Below, in pieces: positions 9,622 to 18,869 of a stretch of DNA of 64,000 bases; position 1 is the stretch's first letter, and each line of letters starts with the position of its first letter. Source of the stretch: Hymenobacter sp. 15J16-1T3B (GTDB lineage Bacteria > Bacteroidota > Bacteroidia > Cytophagales > Hymenobacteraceae); NCBI RefSeq assembly GCF_020711235.1, contig NZ_JAJFAV010000009.1, positions 1 through 64,000 of the forward strand, in the 5' to 3' direction. Below the pieces are notes generated by a model. That model made no database searches. It was not told where the DNA came from and saw only the letters and a program-made list of their open reading frames with translations. A program made the translations under genes and the position numbers.

Positions 9622-11049
9622 TTAGGCCTGCCCGGGCGCTTGCCATTCCGTGTGAAACACCCCCTCCCGGCCGATCAGCTCGTAGGTGTGGGCGCCGAAG
9701 TAGTCGCGCTGGGCCTGAATGAGGTTGGACGGCAGCCGCTCCGTGCGCAGGGCGTCGAAATAGCTGAGGGCAGCGGCGTAGGCCGGCACCGGAATGCCCG
9801 CGGCCACGGCGGCCCCCACCACGGCCCGCGCCCCGGCCGCGGCCTGCGTCACGTGTTGGCGAATGGCCGGGTCGAGTAGCAGGTGGGGCAGCGCGGGCTC
9901 CTGCTGGTACGCCTGCAGGATGTCGGCCAGGAAGGCGGCGCGGATGATGCATCCGCCGCGCCAGAGTTTGGCAATGCTGGCCGGTTGCAGCTCGTAGCCG
10001 TAGGCCTGCGAGGCTTTGCTGAGTAGGTGCATGCCCTGCGCGTAGCTCAGCGCCGCGGCAAAATATAGCGCCTGCTCCACCTGCGCCGCCAGCGCGGCGG
10101 CCTCGCCCGCAAAAGCCGCGTTGCCGCCGATGAGCTCCGCTAGCTGCTCGCGCAGCGCCTTATATTTCGAGGTGTCCCGCGCCGATACGGCCGCGTCGAT
10201 GACGGGGATGGGCAGCTCCAGGTCCATGGCTACCTGCGAGGTCCACTTGCCCGTGCCCTTGGCCCGTGCCTCGTCCTTGATGGCGTCGAGCAAGAGCCCA
10301 TCCGCTCCAGGGGCGCGGAACGCGAAAATGTCGCGGGTGATTTCCAGCAGAAAGGATTGCAGCCGTCCTTCGTTCCACTGGCCGAACAAGCTGCCGATGG
10401 CCTGGTTGCTCAGCCCCAGGCCGTGCTGCAGCACGGCGTAGGTTTCGGCAATGAGCTGCATGAGCCCGTACTCGATGCCGTTGTGCACCATCTTGACGAA
10501 GTGCCCGGCCGCGCCCGGCCCGAGGTAGGCCACGCAGGGCTCCCCGTCGACGCGGGCGGCAATGGCCTCGAGCAGGGGCCGTACCACTTCGTAGGCTTGC
10601 CGGTCGCCGCCGGGCATCAGGCTCGGCCCGAAGCGGGCGCCGGCCTCGCCGCCCGACACGCCCATGCCGAAAAAGTGCAGGCCCTGGGCCGACAGGGCCG
10701 TGGCCCGGCGTTCGGTATCGGTAAAATGGGAGTTGCCCCCGTCGATGATCAGGTCGCCGGGCGCCAGCAAGGGCCGCAGCTCCTCTATCACGCTGTCGAC
10801 CACGCGCCCGGCGGGCACCAGCAGCATGATGGCGCGGGGCTGCTGCAGGCTGGCCACAAAGTCCGGCAGGCTGCCAAACCCGGCCACCGGCTTGCCGGCT
10901 CCTTCCTGCGCCAGCAGCTCCAGCTTGGTGGCGGCCGTGTCGTAGCCCGCCACGGCGAAGCCGTGGTCAGCCAGGTTCAGCAGCAAGTTGCGGCCCATGG
11001 TGCCCAGGCCAATCATGCCCAAGCGGTATTGCGTAGACGTTGCGCTCAT
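9622..11049 (-). CDS. gnd: 6-phosphogluconate dehydrogenase, decarboxylating
   Basis: Converts 6-phosphogluconate to ribulose-5-phosphate and CO2 with NADP+. The product is 475 residues. The dinucleotide motif GLGTMG is at about 14-19, the substrate signature [19 protein letters not shown] follows near 125-143, and catalytic Lys/Asn/His lie in [13 protein letters not shown] near 180. A GTG three codons upstream (11058) is possible, but the ATG at 11049 is favoured. First gene of gnd-zwf-pgl; the 257-base gap upstream should hold its promoter. Confidence 0.95.
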   Translation of the reverse strand: MSATSTQYRLGMIGLGTMGRNLLLNLADHGFAVAGYDTAATKLELLAQEGAGKPVAGFGSLPDFVASLQQPRAIMLLVPAGRVVDSVIEELRPLLAPGDLIIDGGNSHFTDTERRATALSAQGLHFFGMGVSGGEAGARFGPSLMPGGDRQAYEVVRPLLEAIAARVDGEPCVAYLGPGAAGHFVKMVHNGIEYGLMQLIAETYAVLQHGLGLSNQAIGSLFGQWNEGRLQSFLLEITRDIFAFRAPGADGLLLDAIKDEARAKGTGKWTSQVAMDLELPIPVIDAAVSARDTSKYKALREQLAELIGGNAAFAGEAAALAAQVEQALYFAAALSYAQGMHLLSKASQAYGYELQPASIAKLWRGGCIIRAAFLADILQAYQQEPALPHLLLDPAIRQHVTQAAAGARAVVGAAVAAGIPVPAYAAALSYFDALRTERLPSNLIQAQRDYFGAHTYELIGREGVFHTEWQAPGQA

Positions 11050-11315
11050 GTCAGTCACTGAGGGGAAGGAGGGTTAACCGCCGTAATGTATACCGGAGGC
11101 GTCGGAACTACATCCAACTAAGCACGCAGAAGGACCCAACTGTCGGGTTACGACCCTTTCTGCATCAACTAGCCCACGACCACAAAGTTGGCCAGGCATC
11201 TGCAGCGCCCCCTCGCGGCGGACTTGGCTTGCTACGCGGGTTACTCCACTTGCCCGTCACCACCAGCGGCGTACATTCTGCATTTCAAGTCATAGCCGGC
11301 GGATGGCCGGCGGCC

Positions 11316-13940
11316 TTAGAAGAAAAAGCCGAGGCGCACCAAGGGTAGCTGGTCTTCCTCGGAGAAGCCGTACATGGCCGTCAGCACCAGCCGGTCGAGC
11401 GGGCGGAACCACAAGCCGCCCCCGTAGCCGCGGTGCCACTGCTGCGACGACTCGCCGCGCAGCCAGACGCGGCCCAAGTCGTGGAAAGCGAGCAAGCCGA
11501 TTTCACCGTTTAGCAACAGGGAATGAACAGTCGCCAGCCGCCAGCGGGCTTCCGCGTTGTGGTACAGGCTGTGGTCCCCGGCAAACCGGGTGCGGCGGTA
11601 GCCACGCAGGTTTTCGATGCCGCCGAGCGTGGCCGCCTGGAAAAACGCATAGCTGCCCATGTTGGCGGTGCCGCCCACGCGCGTCGCCAGGGTAAGCCGC
11701 GGCAGGGGCAGCAGGTAACCGGCCAGCGTTGTGCTGAGTTGCGACAGGGGCCGGGCGCGGGCGTCCAGGCGGTGCAGCAGCAGGTAGTCCAGCCGCCAGG
11801 TAAAGCCCGAAACCGGCACTACGCGCGGCAAGCGGCTGTCATAAGCGTAGCTCATGCGCAGCCCGCCGTACTGCCGATTGCGAAACAGCTGGTCGCCGGT
11901 GCTCGACTCAGCTTGCCACAAGGAAATAAAGCGGCCGGGGGTGTTTTCCACCCGCACGGCCTGGTACACTGGCCCGGCTCGCAGCTCATGGCGCAGCCCC
12001 AGCTGCCGGCGCGCCAGCGCCTCCACGGCCAGGTTGCGGAAGCGTACCCGGTAATACCGGATGCTGCGCGCCGGATCGTAGGCAGTTTCGTTGCCCAGCC
12101 CGAAGAAATTGCGCACGTAGTTGGGGGCCTGCACGTCGGCGTTGAGCAGCAGGTCGGTGCGGCCAACGAGGTGCGTAAAGCGGCCCGCGTAACGAAACGT
12201 AAATGCGCCGGTGCCCAGCGCGACGTTGCCCGTGAGCACGTGCTCGGCCGCCCACGGGTCCTTGCGGAAACCGGCGCGGCGCAGGTTCAGCCCCAGGCCC
12301 ACGAACAAGCCGTCGTCCATGTTATACGCCCAGGGCAGCAGCGGCCCGGTGTAGGGGTAGCGGTAGGTGCGCCGGTCATAGCGGTTCACGGCCGTGTCGG
12401 ATTGCGTTCGGTTGCGGGTGGCTGCGCCCAGGCGCAGGTCGTTGCCCGCGCGGGTGTCGTAGATGTTGAGGCGCCGGCTGCCGCGGCCGGCATTGGTCTG
12501 ATCGGTTATCGTGTCGGCGCCATGTCCGCCGATGACGCGCAGGCGCAGACCGGCGGGAACCGTGCCGGAAACCACCACCTGGTCGGCGCCGCCGCGGGCG
12601 TACAAGTCCAGCTCGTGGGTTTCCCGCACGTCGAAGGTGCGCTCGTAACTGGGCCGCGTGGCCAGCTGTCCATGCACGAGGGGCGTCACCCGGACCCGGG
12701 TGCGGTTGTCGCCCACCTGCGTGACGTCGAAACGTTCCGGCTCATTGCTGCCCACCACGTTTACCTGCCGGGCCAGAAAACGGTAGTAGCGCTGGGCGTA
12801 GCGCGGCAGGGCAGCCCGGTGCTGGCGGAGCGCCCGGCTGATCCGGGCCGCCGACAGGCGGTAAATCGGCGCCGGCAGTTGGCGCACCGCCTGCTCAATT
12901 ACTTCGTCGGTCAGCGCGGCTTGCAGGGAGGCCGCTTCGGCCTGCCACACATCTTCTTCCAGCCCCGCCAGAAACGAGCGGTCGAAGTACCGGGCGTTGT
13001 AGGAGAAGGTGTTCACGTCGCGAAGCTCGTCGTCGAAGCCTTGAAACTTCGGCAGGGCCCATTCCCGGCTGGCCAGGCGCGGCACCACGCCCTGGTTGAC
13101 GAAGAACGCCTGGTCGCGGTCGAGGGGCACGGGGCGTAGCAGCACGCCCCCGTCGGGCTGCGGGTAGGCCCACCACCGCCACTGTTCGTCGTGCCGGTCC
13201 CAATCGGCCAGGAACAAGTCAAACAACCGGGCGCGCAGCACCTGCCGCTCGTCCACGCGGTTGGCGGCGCTTTGCGCCAGCAGGTCCAACACCTTGTCGG
13301 TGCTGAGCGAGCGGGGGCGCGGCACCCCGGCAAAGGCGGGCGGGGGCGCCGGCTCGCGCGTTTCGAGGTAAGCCAGCGTGCCCCCAAACGCCGTGCGGAA
13401 TTCACCCAGGCGCTCATCATCCGGCACCAAGACCAGCCGCGGCGCCGTGTGGCCCACGCCGGCGGCTTCGGCCAGCGGCGGAACGACGAGGGCGGCGTAC
13501 GGGTGCTCGGCGGAAATCTGGTCCTGCACGACCCGAGCCGCCACCGTGCCCCGCAGGTCGGCCGCGAGGACCTGTTCGGTATTTTTGTCCACGGAACGCA
13601 GCACAAACTGGCGCCCGTCGGCCGCCTGCAGGCGCAGGGATTTGGTTTGCATGCCGCCGCCCAGCTTCACCGGGACCAGCCCGCCCGCTTCCCGGCTCAG
13701 GTCAAGCACCGGCACCCGCACCGGCTGCTCCCACACTTGGCGGTAGTTGCGGCCCAGAACCCAGCCATGGACCTTGCCGCCGGCGTAGCGGCGGCCGGCC
13801 TGCACGACGGCGCTGTCTTCCGCCTGTCGGGTGGGTGCGTCCACGCGGTGATGAGCAAGCGGCGCGGCCGAGTTGGTTTGCGCCTGAAGAGTCGACGTGC
13901 AAGGCAGCCAAAGCAGCAAACCAAGTAGGAGAAAGCGCAT
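11316..13940 (-). CDS. Outer-membrane BamA/TamA-like barrel protein with kinase-like periplasmic region
   Basis: An 874-residue envelope protein. A signal peptide covers ~1-22. Residues ~50-420 form a periplasmic region with motifs like those of CotH/HipA/PI4-kinase-type kinases: VLRSVDK (Lys119), DWDRHDEQW at 246-254 and PLDRDQAFF at 272-280. A beta-sandwich-like stretch with YARGGADQVVVSG follows. The last ~350 residues contain alternating aromatic strands, GLGNET and GGIENLRGYR segments, and a terminal Phe, typical of the Omp85/surface-antigen barrel. Start is the ATG at 13940; the longer frame begins with TTG. It follows a membrane-fusion lipoprotein gene by 52 bases. Barrel assignment is strong; kinase-like activity is inference. 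Confidence 0.75.
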   Translation of the reverse strand: MRFLLLGLLLWLPCTSTLQAQTNSAAPLAHHRVDAPTRQAEDSAVVQAGRRYAGGKVHGWVLGRNYRQVWEQPVRVPVLDLSREAGGLVPVKLGGGMQTKSLRLQAADGRQFVLRSVDKNTEQVLAADLRGTVAARVVQDQISAEHPYAALVVPPLAEAAGVGHTAPRLVLVPDDERLGEFRTAFGGTLAYLETREPAPPPAFAGVPRPRSLSTDKVLDLLAQSAANRVDERQVLRARLFDLFLADWDRHDEQWRWWAYPQPDGGVLLRPVPLDRDQAFFVNQGVVPRLASREWALPKFQGFDDELRDVNTFSYNARYFDRSFLAGLEEDVWQAEAASLQAALTDEVIEQAVRQLPAPIYRLSAARISRALRQHRAALPRYAQRYYRFLARQVNVVGSNEPERFDVTQVGDNRTRVRVTPLVHGQLATRPSYERTFDVRETHELDLYARGGADQVVVSGTVPAGLRLRVIGGHGADTITDQTNAGRGSRRLNIYDTRAGNDLRLGAATRNRTQSDTAVNRYDRRTYRYPYTGPLLPWAYNMDDGLFVGLGLNLRRAGFRKDPWAAEHVLTGNVALGTGAFTFRYAGRFTHLVGRTDLLLNADVQAPNYVRNFFGLGNETAYDPARSIRYYRVRFRNLAVEALARRQLGLRHELRAGPVYQAVRVENTPGRFISLWQAESSTGDQLFRNRQYGGLRMSYAYDSRLPRVVPVSGFTWRLDYLLLHRLDARARPLSQLSTTLAGYLLPLPRLTLATRVGGTANMGSYAFFQAATLGGIENLRGYRRTRFAGDHSLYHNAEARWRLATVHSLLLNGEIGLLAFHDLGRVWLRGESSQQWHRGYGGGLWFRPLDRLVLTAMYGFSEEDQLPLVRLGFFF

Positions 13941-13992
13941 GGCAATGGGGTTAGGGCGAAGCAATGGCAGGCCGCAACCTGCTTACACAGCA

Positions 13993-14748
13993 TCAGCGGG
14001 GCTTGGAGCTGGCCACCTGGGCCGCGGGCGCCGGCAGCCGCAGGCGCACGTGCATACCGGGCCGGATAGCCGGTTCTGCCCCTGGATTGTCCAGCAGCAA
14101 CGAGACCAGCGCCTCGCGGGCAAGGCTGGGGAGAGGCTCCACTTCGCCCACCCACGTGCGCCCAGGAAGCTCCGGCACCAACAGCGGCCAGCGTTGGCCC
14201 GCGGCCAAGGGCCGCGCTAGCGCCGGGGACAGGCGAAAGGTGGCGCGTACGCGCGACCAGTCGTGCAGCGTAGCTACCGGCGCCCCTCGACCCAGATAGG
14301 GCCCAAGCTGAACCGGCACGTGGGTGAGAAGCCCAGGAGCGGGCGCCTTGACAAAGCCAGGTGACAAACTGGTGGTCTTGGCGCCGGTGGCGGGGACCAG
14401 GTCCAGCTTCAGCAACAACTGACCGCGCGTAACGAATTGCCCTGAGCTGATGTAGGAGAGCCGCACCCATCCGGCCTGCGGATTCAGCAACGGGTAGGTG
14501 CGCGCGGCCCTCAAGGCGCCGTTGACCACTACCGCCGGCCCGCCCACGGCTTGCACCTTCGGCTTCTGCATCGGGGGCGTATTCGGGCCCAATCCTCCTG
14601 CCCTCGCGGGAGGAGAAGCAGCGCCCGGGCTGGGGCTTTCGGCATTGGGCAGCGAGGTTTGACAGGCCGGTAAGCCAAGCAGCACCAGCACTACGAGCCG
14701 AGGCAGAACCGGGAAGCAGGGGCGCGTGAGAGCAGGGACATGAGGCAT
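13993..14748 (-). CDS. Short periplasmic adaptor (membrane-fusion-like) lipoprotein
   Basis: A 251-residue predicted lipoprotein, with hydrophobic residues 13-28 ending in GLPAC and Cys29 as the lipidation site. Residues ~75-120 resemble the first half of a biotinyl-lipoyl-like domain of RND adaptors (PQAGWVRLSYISSGQFVTRGQ), and ~130-240 supply the other half, a beta-barrel-like part and GMHVRLRL. The alpha-helical hairpin that normally separates the halves is replaced by ~10 residues of low complexity, so this is a minimal adaptor. No inner-membrane pump or TolC-like gene is nearby; its only partner is the downstream barrel gene. Confidence 0.6.
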   Translation of the reverse strand: MPHVPALTRPCFPVLPRLVVLVLLGLPACQTSLPNAESPSPGAASPPARAGGLGPNTPPMQKPKVQAVGGPAVVVNGALRAARTYPLLNPQAGWVRLSYISSGQFVTRGQLLLKLDLVPATGAKTTSLSPGFVKAPAPGLLTHVPVQLGPYLGRGAPVATLHDWSRVRATFRLSPALARPLAAGQRWPLLVPELPGRTWVGEVEPLPSLAREALVSLLLDNPGAEPAIRPGMHVRLRLPAPAAQVASSKPR

Positions 14749-15705
14749 GCGCTAGCGGGTTGAAAGCCAAGGCGGCTCTCTACCGTAAATCAACCCTTGT
14801 ACCAAGGCGCCGCTGCCATGCGTAAAGCTCACCCCGGCTTCCGCCCGAGCCAATCAGCACCGTTTTTTTCCGGTTGCGGGGCGTATCAGGTCCGCCGACG
14901 CGGGCCGGCTATGCCTCCTTCCTCCAATAAATTGGAGCACAAGCTTATCGAACTCCATCTTTTCGTAATTATTCTGGGTTCTGGTCGTAGGAGCGTTGGT
15001 GCTTTTCGGTTGGAAAAGCTGCAGCGGCGGCGGATGACAGGCCGCGGCGAGACGCCGAATGCGCACCGCGTCAATTAGGAGTTCTTGGTTGCTGGAGGCC
15101 ACCGATTTGCCCATGTCCCGCGCTGGGCTTGAGCCGCTTCGCTTACGGTTCATCGGCTCCGATCGGGGCTCTATCTGCAAAATCGCGCACTCATCCATTT
15201 CTGTTTTCCCGCTGCCCCTATCCGGTGGAGTTTTGCACTGCCTTCCCGGTCCACTGGTCAACTACGAGCACCGCATGTCAACTCTTGGTCAGCCCAGCAA
15301 TTGGAAGAATAGAAAACAGGCTGCGCTGAGAAGCGCCCTTATGGGGTGCCCTTGGGTCCAATACGCCAGAGCAAGCCGGCATCAACGCAGACAAGCTGGG
15401 AACGGGCGGCGCCGAGAATAGCCGGCCGCGGCGCCTCCATTGTATTGGGTGAAACCCGCCTTCACCTACGCAAAGTTGGAGTCGGCGTGCTGGGCGTAAG
15501 CCTGATGCCCTACTCCCCAACCGCCGGCTGTGCGTCTTGCTGTTCTCCGTTGCCTTCTTCAAGGAATGGCTTCCTTCTGGCACAGCTCTTGGCACTCACA
15601 GCCCGCCGGATTAGCGGTGCTCGCGCATCCCTGGTTCCCTTGGGAGGCGTGATGAACTGAGAGTAGAAAGCAGAGAAGCGACTTGACAACTTCCAGATTC
15701 AACCT
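14749..15705. other. 957-base region without intact gene
   Basis: No intact gene was recognised on either strand. Several open frames up to 135 codons (for example 14854-15261 on the minus strand) lack motifs and family resemblance. The 3' part contains a plausible aldo/keto reductase relic, listed separately. The rest may be decayed coding sequence or regulatory DNA for the Tat-exported hydrolase at 15706. Confidence 0.5.
15442..15660 (+). pseudogene. Possible relic of an aldo/keto reductase C-terminus
   Basis: One plus-strand frame ending at 15660 reads GVSLMPYSP, resembling the aldo/keto reductase segment before PLGRGF, then after ~30 residues LAQLLALTARR followed by SLVPLGGVMN. These resemble the family's AQLALAWLL and VPIPG blocks in the correct order. 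In intact enzymes the first and second blocks are roughly 90 residues apart and follow a TIM barrel; here the intervening part and the N-terminal two thirds are missing. Similarity is short, so chance is not excluded. Confidence 0.3.
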
Positions 15706-16761
15706 ATGATGTCGCAACAACAAATCAACGGTCGCCGCCGCTTCTTAAGCCAGATGGTCACGAGCATGGCGGTCATTCCATTTGGGTCGCTGGCCTTAGC
15801 CGGCGGTGAGGCCGACGGCACTGGCGTGCGACCTTCCGCTACCCCGGCCCGAAATGCCGCTAACTCGTTTGGCCCCCTGAAGCAAATCGATGCCGGGCTG
15901 CTGCGCATCGGTTACGCCGAGGTTGGTCCGGCGCACGGCCCGGCCGTCATCCTGCTGCACGGCTGGCCCTATGATATTCACAGTTTCGTTGATGTGGCCC
16001 CGGTGTTAGCCGCAAACGGCTTTCGGGTCATTGTGCCGCACTTGCGGGGGCACGGCTCGACGCGGTTTCTGTCCGATACCACGCCCCGCAATGCGCAGCA
16101 GTCCGTCGTCGCCCTCGACATCCTGGCGCTGATGGATGCCCTGAACATCAAGAAGGCCACCCTAGCCGGCTACGACTGGGGGGCGCGCACGGCAAACATT
16201 ATCGCGGCGCTTTGGCCAGAACGCTGTCAAGCCCTGGTCTCGGTAAATGGGTACCTGATCAATAACCTGGAGCGCAATAAGCTGCCGTTGCCTCCCCGGG
16301 CCGAATGGGGCTGGTGGTACCAATACTATTTCGCTACCGAACGCGGCCGGGCCGGTTTAGAGGCGAACCGGCGGGAGTTGGCCAAGCTGATCTGGCAGTT
16401 CAACTCCCCGAAATGGAGCTTTGACGACGCTACCTTCAGTCGCACGGCGGCCTCCTTCGACAATCCGGATTACGTCAGCATTGTCATTCACAACTACCGC
16501 TGGCGCTTAAGCCTGGCCGCCGGCGACCCGCAGTACGACGACCTGGAAAAGCGACTTGCCGCGGCCCCGCCCATCCCGGTGCCCACCATTACCCTGGATG
16601 GGGACTCGGACGGCGTGGTGCCGGCAACGGACGGCCAGGCGTACGCCGGCAAGTTTTCGGGAAAACGCCACCACCGCATCATTCGCGGAGTCGGCCACAA
16701 TCTGCCCCAGGAAGCTCCGCGTGATTTCGCGCAGGCGGTCCTGGACGCTGGGTCCCTCTAA
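15706..16761 (+). CDS. Tat-exported alpha/beta hydrolase (epoxide hydrolase / dehalogenase type)
   Basis: A 351-residue alpha/beta hydrolase. A twin-arginine leader is visible at residues 10-14 (RRRFL) before a hydrophobic stretch 18-33, so export folded to the periplasm is likely. The core has HGWP at 85-88, the nucleophile elbow GYDWG with Asp157, an acid in LDGDSDGVVP and His331 in VGHNLPQEAP. An Asp nucleophile with HGWP indicates an epoxide hydrolase or haloalkane dehalogenase-like activity rather than an esterase. Two adjacent ATGs (15706, 15709) are equivalent. It is followed 43 bases later by a small DUF2798 gene. Confidence 0.85.
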   Translation: MMSQQQINGRRRFLSQMVTSMAVIPFGSLALAGGEADGTGVRPSATPARNAANSFGPLKQIDAGLLRIGYAEVGPAHGPAVILLHGWPYDIHSFVDVAPVLAANGFRVIVPHLRGHGSTRFLSDTTPRNAQQSVVALDILALMDALNIKKATLAGYDWGARTANIIAALWPERCQALVSVNGYLINNLERNKLPLPPRAEWGWWYQYYFATERGRAGLEANRRELAKLIWQFNSPKWSFDDATFSRTAASFDNPDYVSIVIHNYRWRLSLAAGDPQYDDLEKRLAAAPPIPVPTITLDGDSDGVVPATDGQAYAGKFSGKRHHRIIRGVGHNLPQEAPRDFAQAVLDAGSL

Positions 16762-16804
16762 CGCCATACCCAATTTCAATCCGCAACGCCATTGTTCCGC
16801 CGCC

Positions 16805-17071
16805 ATGAAGCAAAAAATTGTTGTTGCATTTCTCACCGGAATCATCACCACGAGTATCATTTCCTTCACGCTCCTGGGGGTAAACCGGGGCTTCGCAACC
16901 GGGTTCGTCTGGGTGTGGCTACGGTCCTGGGCCATAGCTTGTGCGGAGGTAGTCCCCGTTGTCTTGCTCATTTCGCCCCTAGTGCAGCGGCTGGCCCGCC
17001 TGCTGCTCCGGGAAAGGCTACCCGCCGCAGAGGCTCCGCTTCTTCCTGATGCTGGCATTGAAAAAACTTGA
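16805..17071 (+). CDS. DUF2798 small membrane protein
   Basis: An 88-residue protein with two transmembrane helices (about residues 6-25 and 37-60) separated by a short loop. The pattern NRGFATGFVWVWLRSWAIA followed by PVVLLISPLVQRL matches the DUF2798 family of unknown function. The ATG at 16805 gives the family N-terminus; the longer frame overlaps the upstream gene. Probably co-transcribed with the hydrolase. Confidence 0.75.
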   Translation: MKQKIVVAFLTGIITTSIISFTLLGVNRGFATGFVWVWLRSWAIACAEVVPVVLLISPLVQRLARLLLRERLPAAEAPLLPDAGIEKT

Positions 17072-17543
17072 CGCGGCCCGGTGCGGAAGGCCTCGCGTTG
17101 TATTGCAATCAGGTCATCTCACCGCACTTGCCTCCTTGTGCAGAAGCGAGCATTGAAGCAGAAGCGCTTAGCAGTTTAGGCCTGAATAGCGCAGCCGGCG
17201 GTTCGGCGGCTCGGGGTGGTGCCCGGGCTTAGGGGTAGCCGGCGCCAAGAGCCGTTATTCTGGCTCCCGAAGACCAACCGGCCCACCTGCCGCCGGATAT
17301 GTAGGCGTGTTGAACGCCGAGGCCACCACCAAGCACCTCCCCGTTTAGCGCGCTAAGCCGGCTACACCACTCCGTGCTGTTGCAAAACCAGGCTTACTCC
17401 GGAAGCCCAGTTTGGTCGTCAAAATATTGGCTTTCAGCTTCCTATAACGGCAGCCCGCTCCACGCCGGGCAATTCCCGGCGGAACGCCCCACCGCCCAAC
17501 CTTCTGTTGGCACACCGTGGATTCACTTTAGTAGTCATTTCAA
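17072..17543. other. Intergenic region, nothing recognised
   Basis: About 470 bases between the DUF2798 gene and the cupin gene. Frames are interrupted by stops on both strands and no repeat or strong terminator was noted. It presumably contains the cupin promoter. Confidence 0.45.
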
Positions 17544-18002
17544 ATGAACAACTCATTTTGGCTTTTCAGTACGCATTTGACGATACTGGCCAATCAAACC
17601 GACACCGACGGCCGCTACGACCTGATTGAGGGCACGTTTGCCCCCGGCGTCGAAACGCCCGTGCACCGACACACCACCTACGCCGAACAGCTGTACGTGC
17701 TAGCCGGTGAATTCACCGTGCGCACGGAAGGCGGCACGGTGGTGCTGGGCCCCGGCCAAAGCCACTTCATCCCGCAGGGAATAGCCCACAGCGTAGCCGC
17801 TACCAGCCCGGAGCCGGCAAAGGGCTTGGTCGTGGCTTCTCCCAGCGGCTTTGCTGCTTTGATCCAAGCCGTGGGCACGCCCTCCGACGGCAGTGGCAAC
17901 CTGCCGACCTCGCCACCTGATCTGGAGGCATTTATGCGGATTTCAGCAGAAATTGGTGATGAGAATCTTGCTCCCCCCGGCGCGCCGATTCCCCGTGTTT
18001 AG
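17544..18002 (+). CDS. Cupin-domain protein
   Basis: A cytoplasmic 152-residue single-cupin protein. The metal-binding cupin motif 1 appears as GVETPVHRHTTYAEQLYVLAGE (ligand-type His and Glu at about 37-50) and motif 2 as GQSHFIPQGIAHSV with His near 79. Enzymes of this type include quercetinase-like dioxygenases; the activity here is unknown. It stands alone and is followed by a strong hairpin at 18059-18103. Confidence 0.8.
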   Translation: MNNSFWLFSTHLTILANQTDTDGRYDLIEGTFAPGVETPVHRHTTYAEQLYVLAGEFTVRTEGGTVVLGPGQSHFIPQGIAHSVAATSPEPAKGLVVASPSGFAALIQAVGTPSDGSGNLPTSPPDLEAFMRISAEIGDENLAPPGAPIPRV

Positions 18003-18058
18003 GAAATCTGAAGCGGCAATCAATACAGTAATCCTTTTTTCTGGCCTACCCTCCTAAT

Positions 18059-18103
18059 CAAGCAGAAGCCCTAACGGAGCAATTCCATTAGGGCTTCTGC
18101 TTG
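18059..18103 (+). terminator. Perfect 16-bp hairpin after the cupin gene
   Basis: Arms 18059-18074 and 18088-18103 are exact reverse complements with a 13-base loop, starting 57 bases after the cupin stop. The T-rich tract is short, so termination efficiency is uncertain. Confidence 0.65.
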
Positions 18104-18475
18104 TGTATGGACGTGCTCACGAGCCAGCTTTTTTAGGATGGCACACTGCTAAGCAGACGTCAAGCAAAACATCCATTTGACTGTAAGACGGCAGTTCATG
18201 ATCAGCGGCAATATCGGACCTCGAGGGACACCCGTTGCTCAGCAGCGGCCCACCCAACCCTCCCACTGGCGCCGGGGTAGTTGACTAAATTCTAGCATGT
18301 CCAACTTGGCTGAGCTCAGCTACTCACCGATAGTCAGGTTTTTTTCAGCTGTGTAGGCAGGTGAATGCGAGTAGCTCTATGCGAGTTATTAACTGTCCCC
18401 TAATGCCTATGGCTGCTCATTGCCTTGCCTAGCTAGTAGCCAATTCTGTCCCCTATGGTGTCCCCCACAGAAACA
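18104..18475. other. Intergenic region upstream of the tRNA pair
   Basis: About 370 bases with no recognisable gene or repeat between the cupin terminator and the tRNA terminator. Although it abuts a tRNA gene, no duplicated tRNA 3' end or integrase was seen. Confidence 0.4.
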
Positions 18476-18508
18476 AAACCCCCGCTTCTGAGTCAGAAGC
18501 GGGGGTTT
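18476..18508 (-). terminator. Rho-independent terminator of tRNA-Ser(UGA)
   Basis: Arms 18476-18490 and 18494-18508 form a 15-bp stem (AAACCCCCGCTTCTG and its complement) with a 3-base loop. On the minus strand it is followed by a T-rich run, just downstream of the tRNA. Confidence 0.8.
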
Positions 18509-18511
18509 ACG

Positions 18512-18596
18512 CAGAGGAGGAGGGATTCGAACCCCCGGAGGTGTTACCCTCAACGGTTTTCAAGACCGCCGCAATCGACCACTCTGCCACTCCTCT
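18512..18596 (-). tRNA. tRNA-Ser (anticodon UGA)
   Basis: An 85-base class II tRNA on the minus strand. The acceptor stem AGAGGAG pairs with CTCCTCT, the T-loop is TTCGAAT, and a long variable arm follows the anticodon stem, as in serine tRNAs. The anticodon TGA corresponds to forward bases 18560-18562. The CCA end is not encoded. Confidence 0.95.
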
Positions 18597-18612
18597 GTGG
18601 CTATTACTCACA

Positions 18613-18650
18613 AAAAAAGGCTTTTTCGGGAATCCGGAAAAGCCTTTTTT
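18613..18650 (-). terminator. Bidirectional hairpin between the two tRNA-Ser genes
   Basis: A 17-bp stem (18613-18629 with 18634-18650, one G-U wobble) flanked by A- and T-runs, so it can end transcription on either strand. It separates the two tRNA genes and suggests each is made as its own transcript. Confidence 0.75.
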
Positions 18651-18651
18651 G

Positions 18652-18738
18652 CAGAGAGGGGGGGATTCGAACCCCCGATACCCTTGCAGGTATAACGGAT
18701 TTCGAATCCGTCGCATTCGACCACTCTGCCACCTCTCT
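18652..18738 (-). tRNA. tRNA-Ser (anticodon CGA)
   Basis: An 87-base class II tRNA. The acceptor stem AGAGAGG pairs with CCTCTCT; the anticodon loop TTCGAAA contains CGA (forward 18702-18704); a long variable arm is present. CCA is not encoded. It reads UCG serine codons, which are common in this GC-rich genome. Confidence 0.95.
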
Positions 18739-18869
18739 GTAGCCCAAATCGAGTGGTTTGGGATGGCAAAAGTAGAAGGCTGCGGCAGCCGATGCAAGCC
18801 TGCGGCGCAACTTTTTTCGCTGCACCAGCTTGCCGCGCCGCAGTTATTTGGCTTTCAGGCCGATATTTT

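Noticed and set aside
14854-15261. A 135-codon minus-strand frame in the gene-poor stretch
   Set aside because: No recognisable motif, unusual composition and no promoter; not supported as a gene.
18104-18600. Possible phage or island attachment site at tRNA-Ser
   Set aside because: No duplicated tRNA end, integrase or composition shift was seen.
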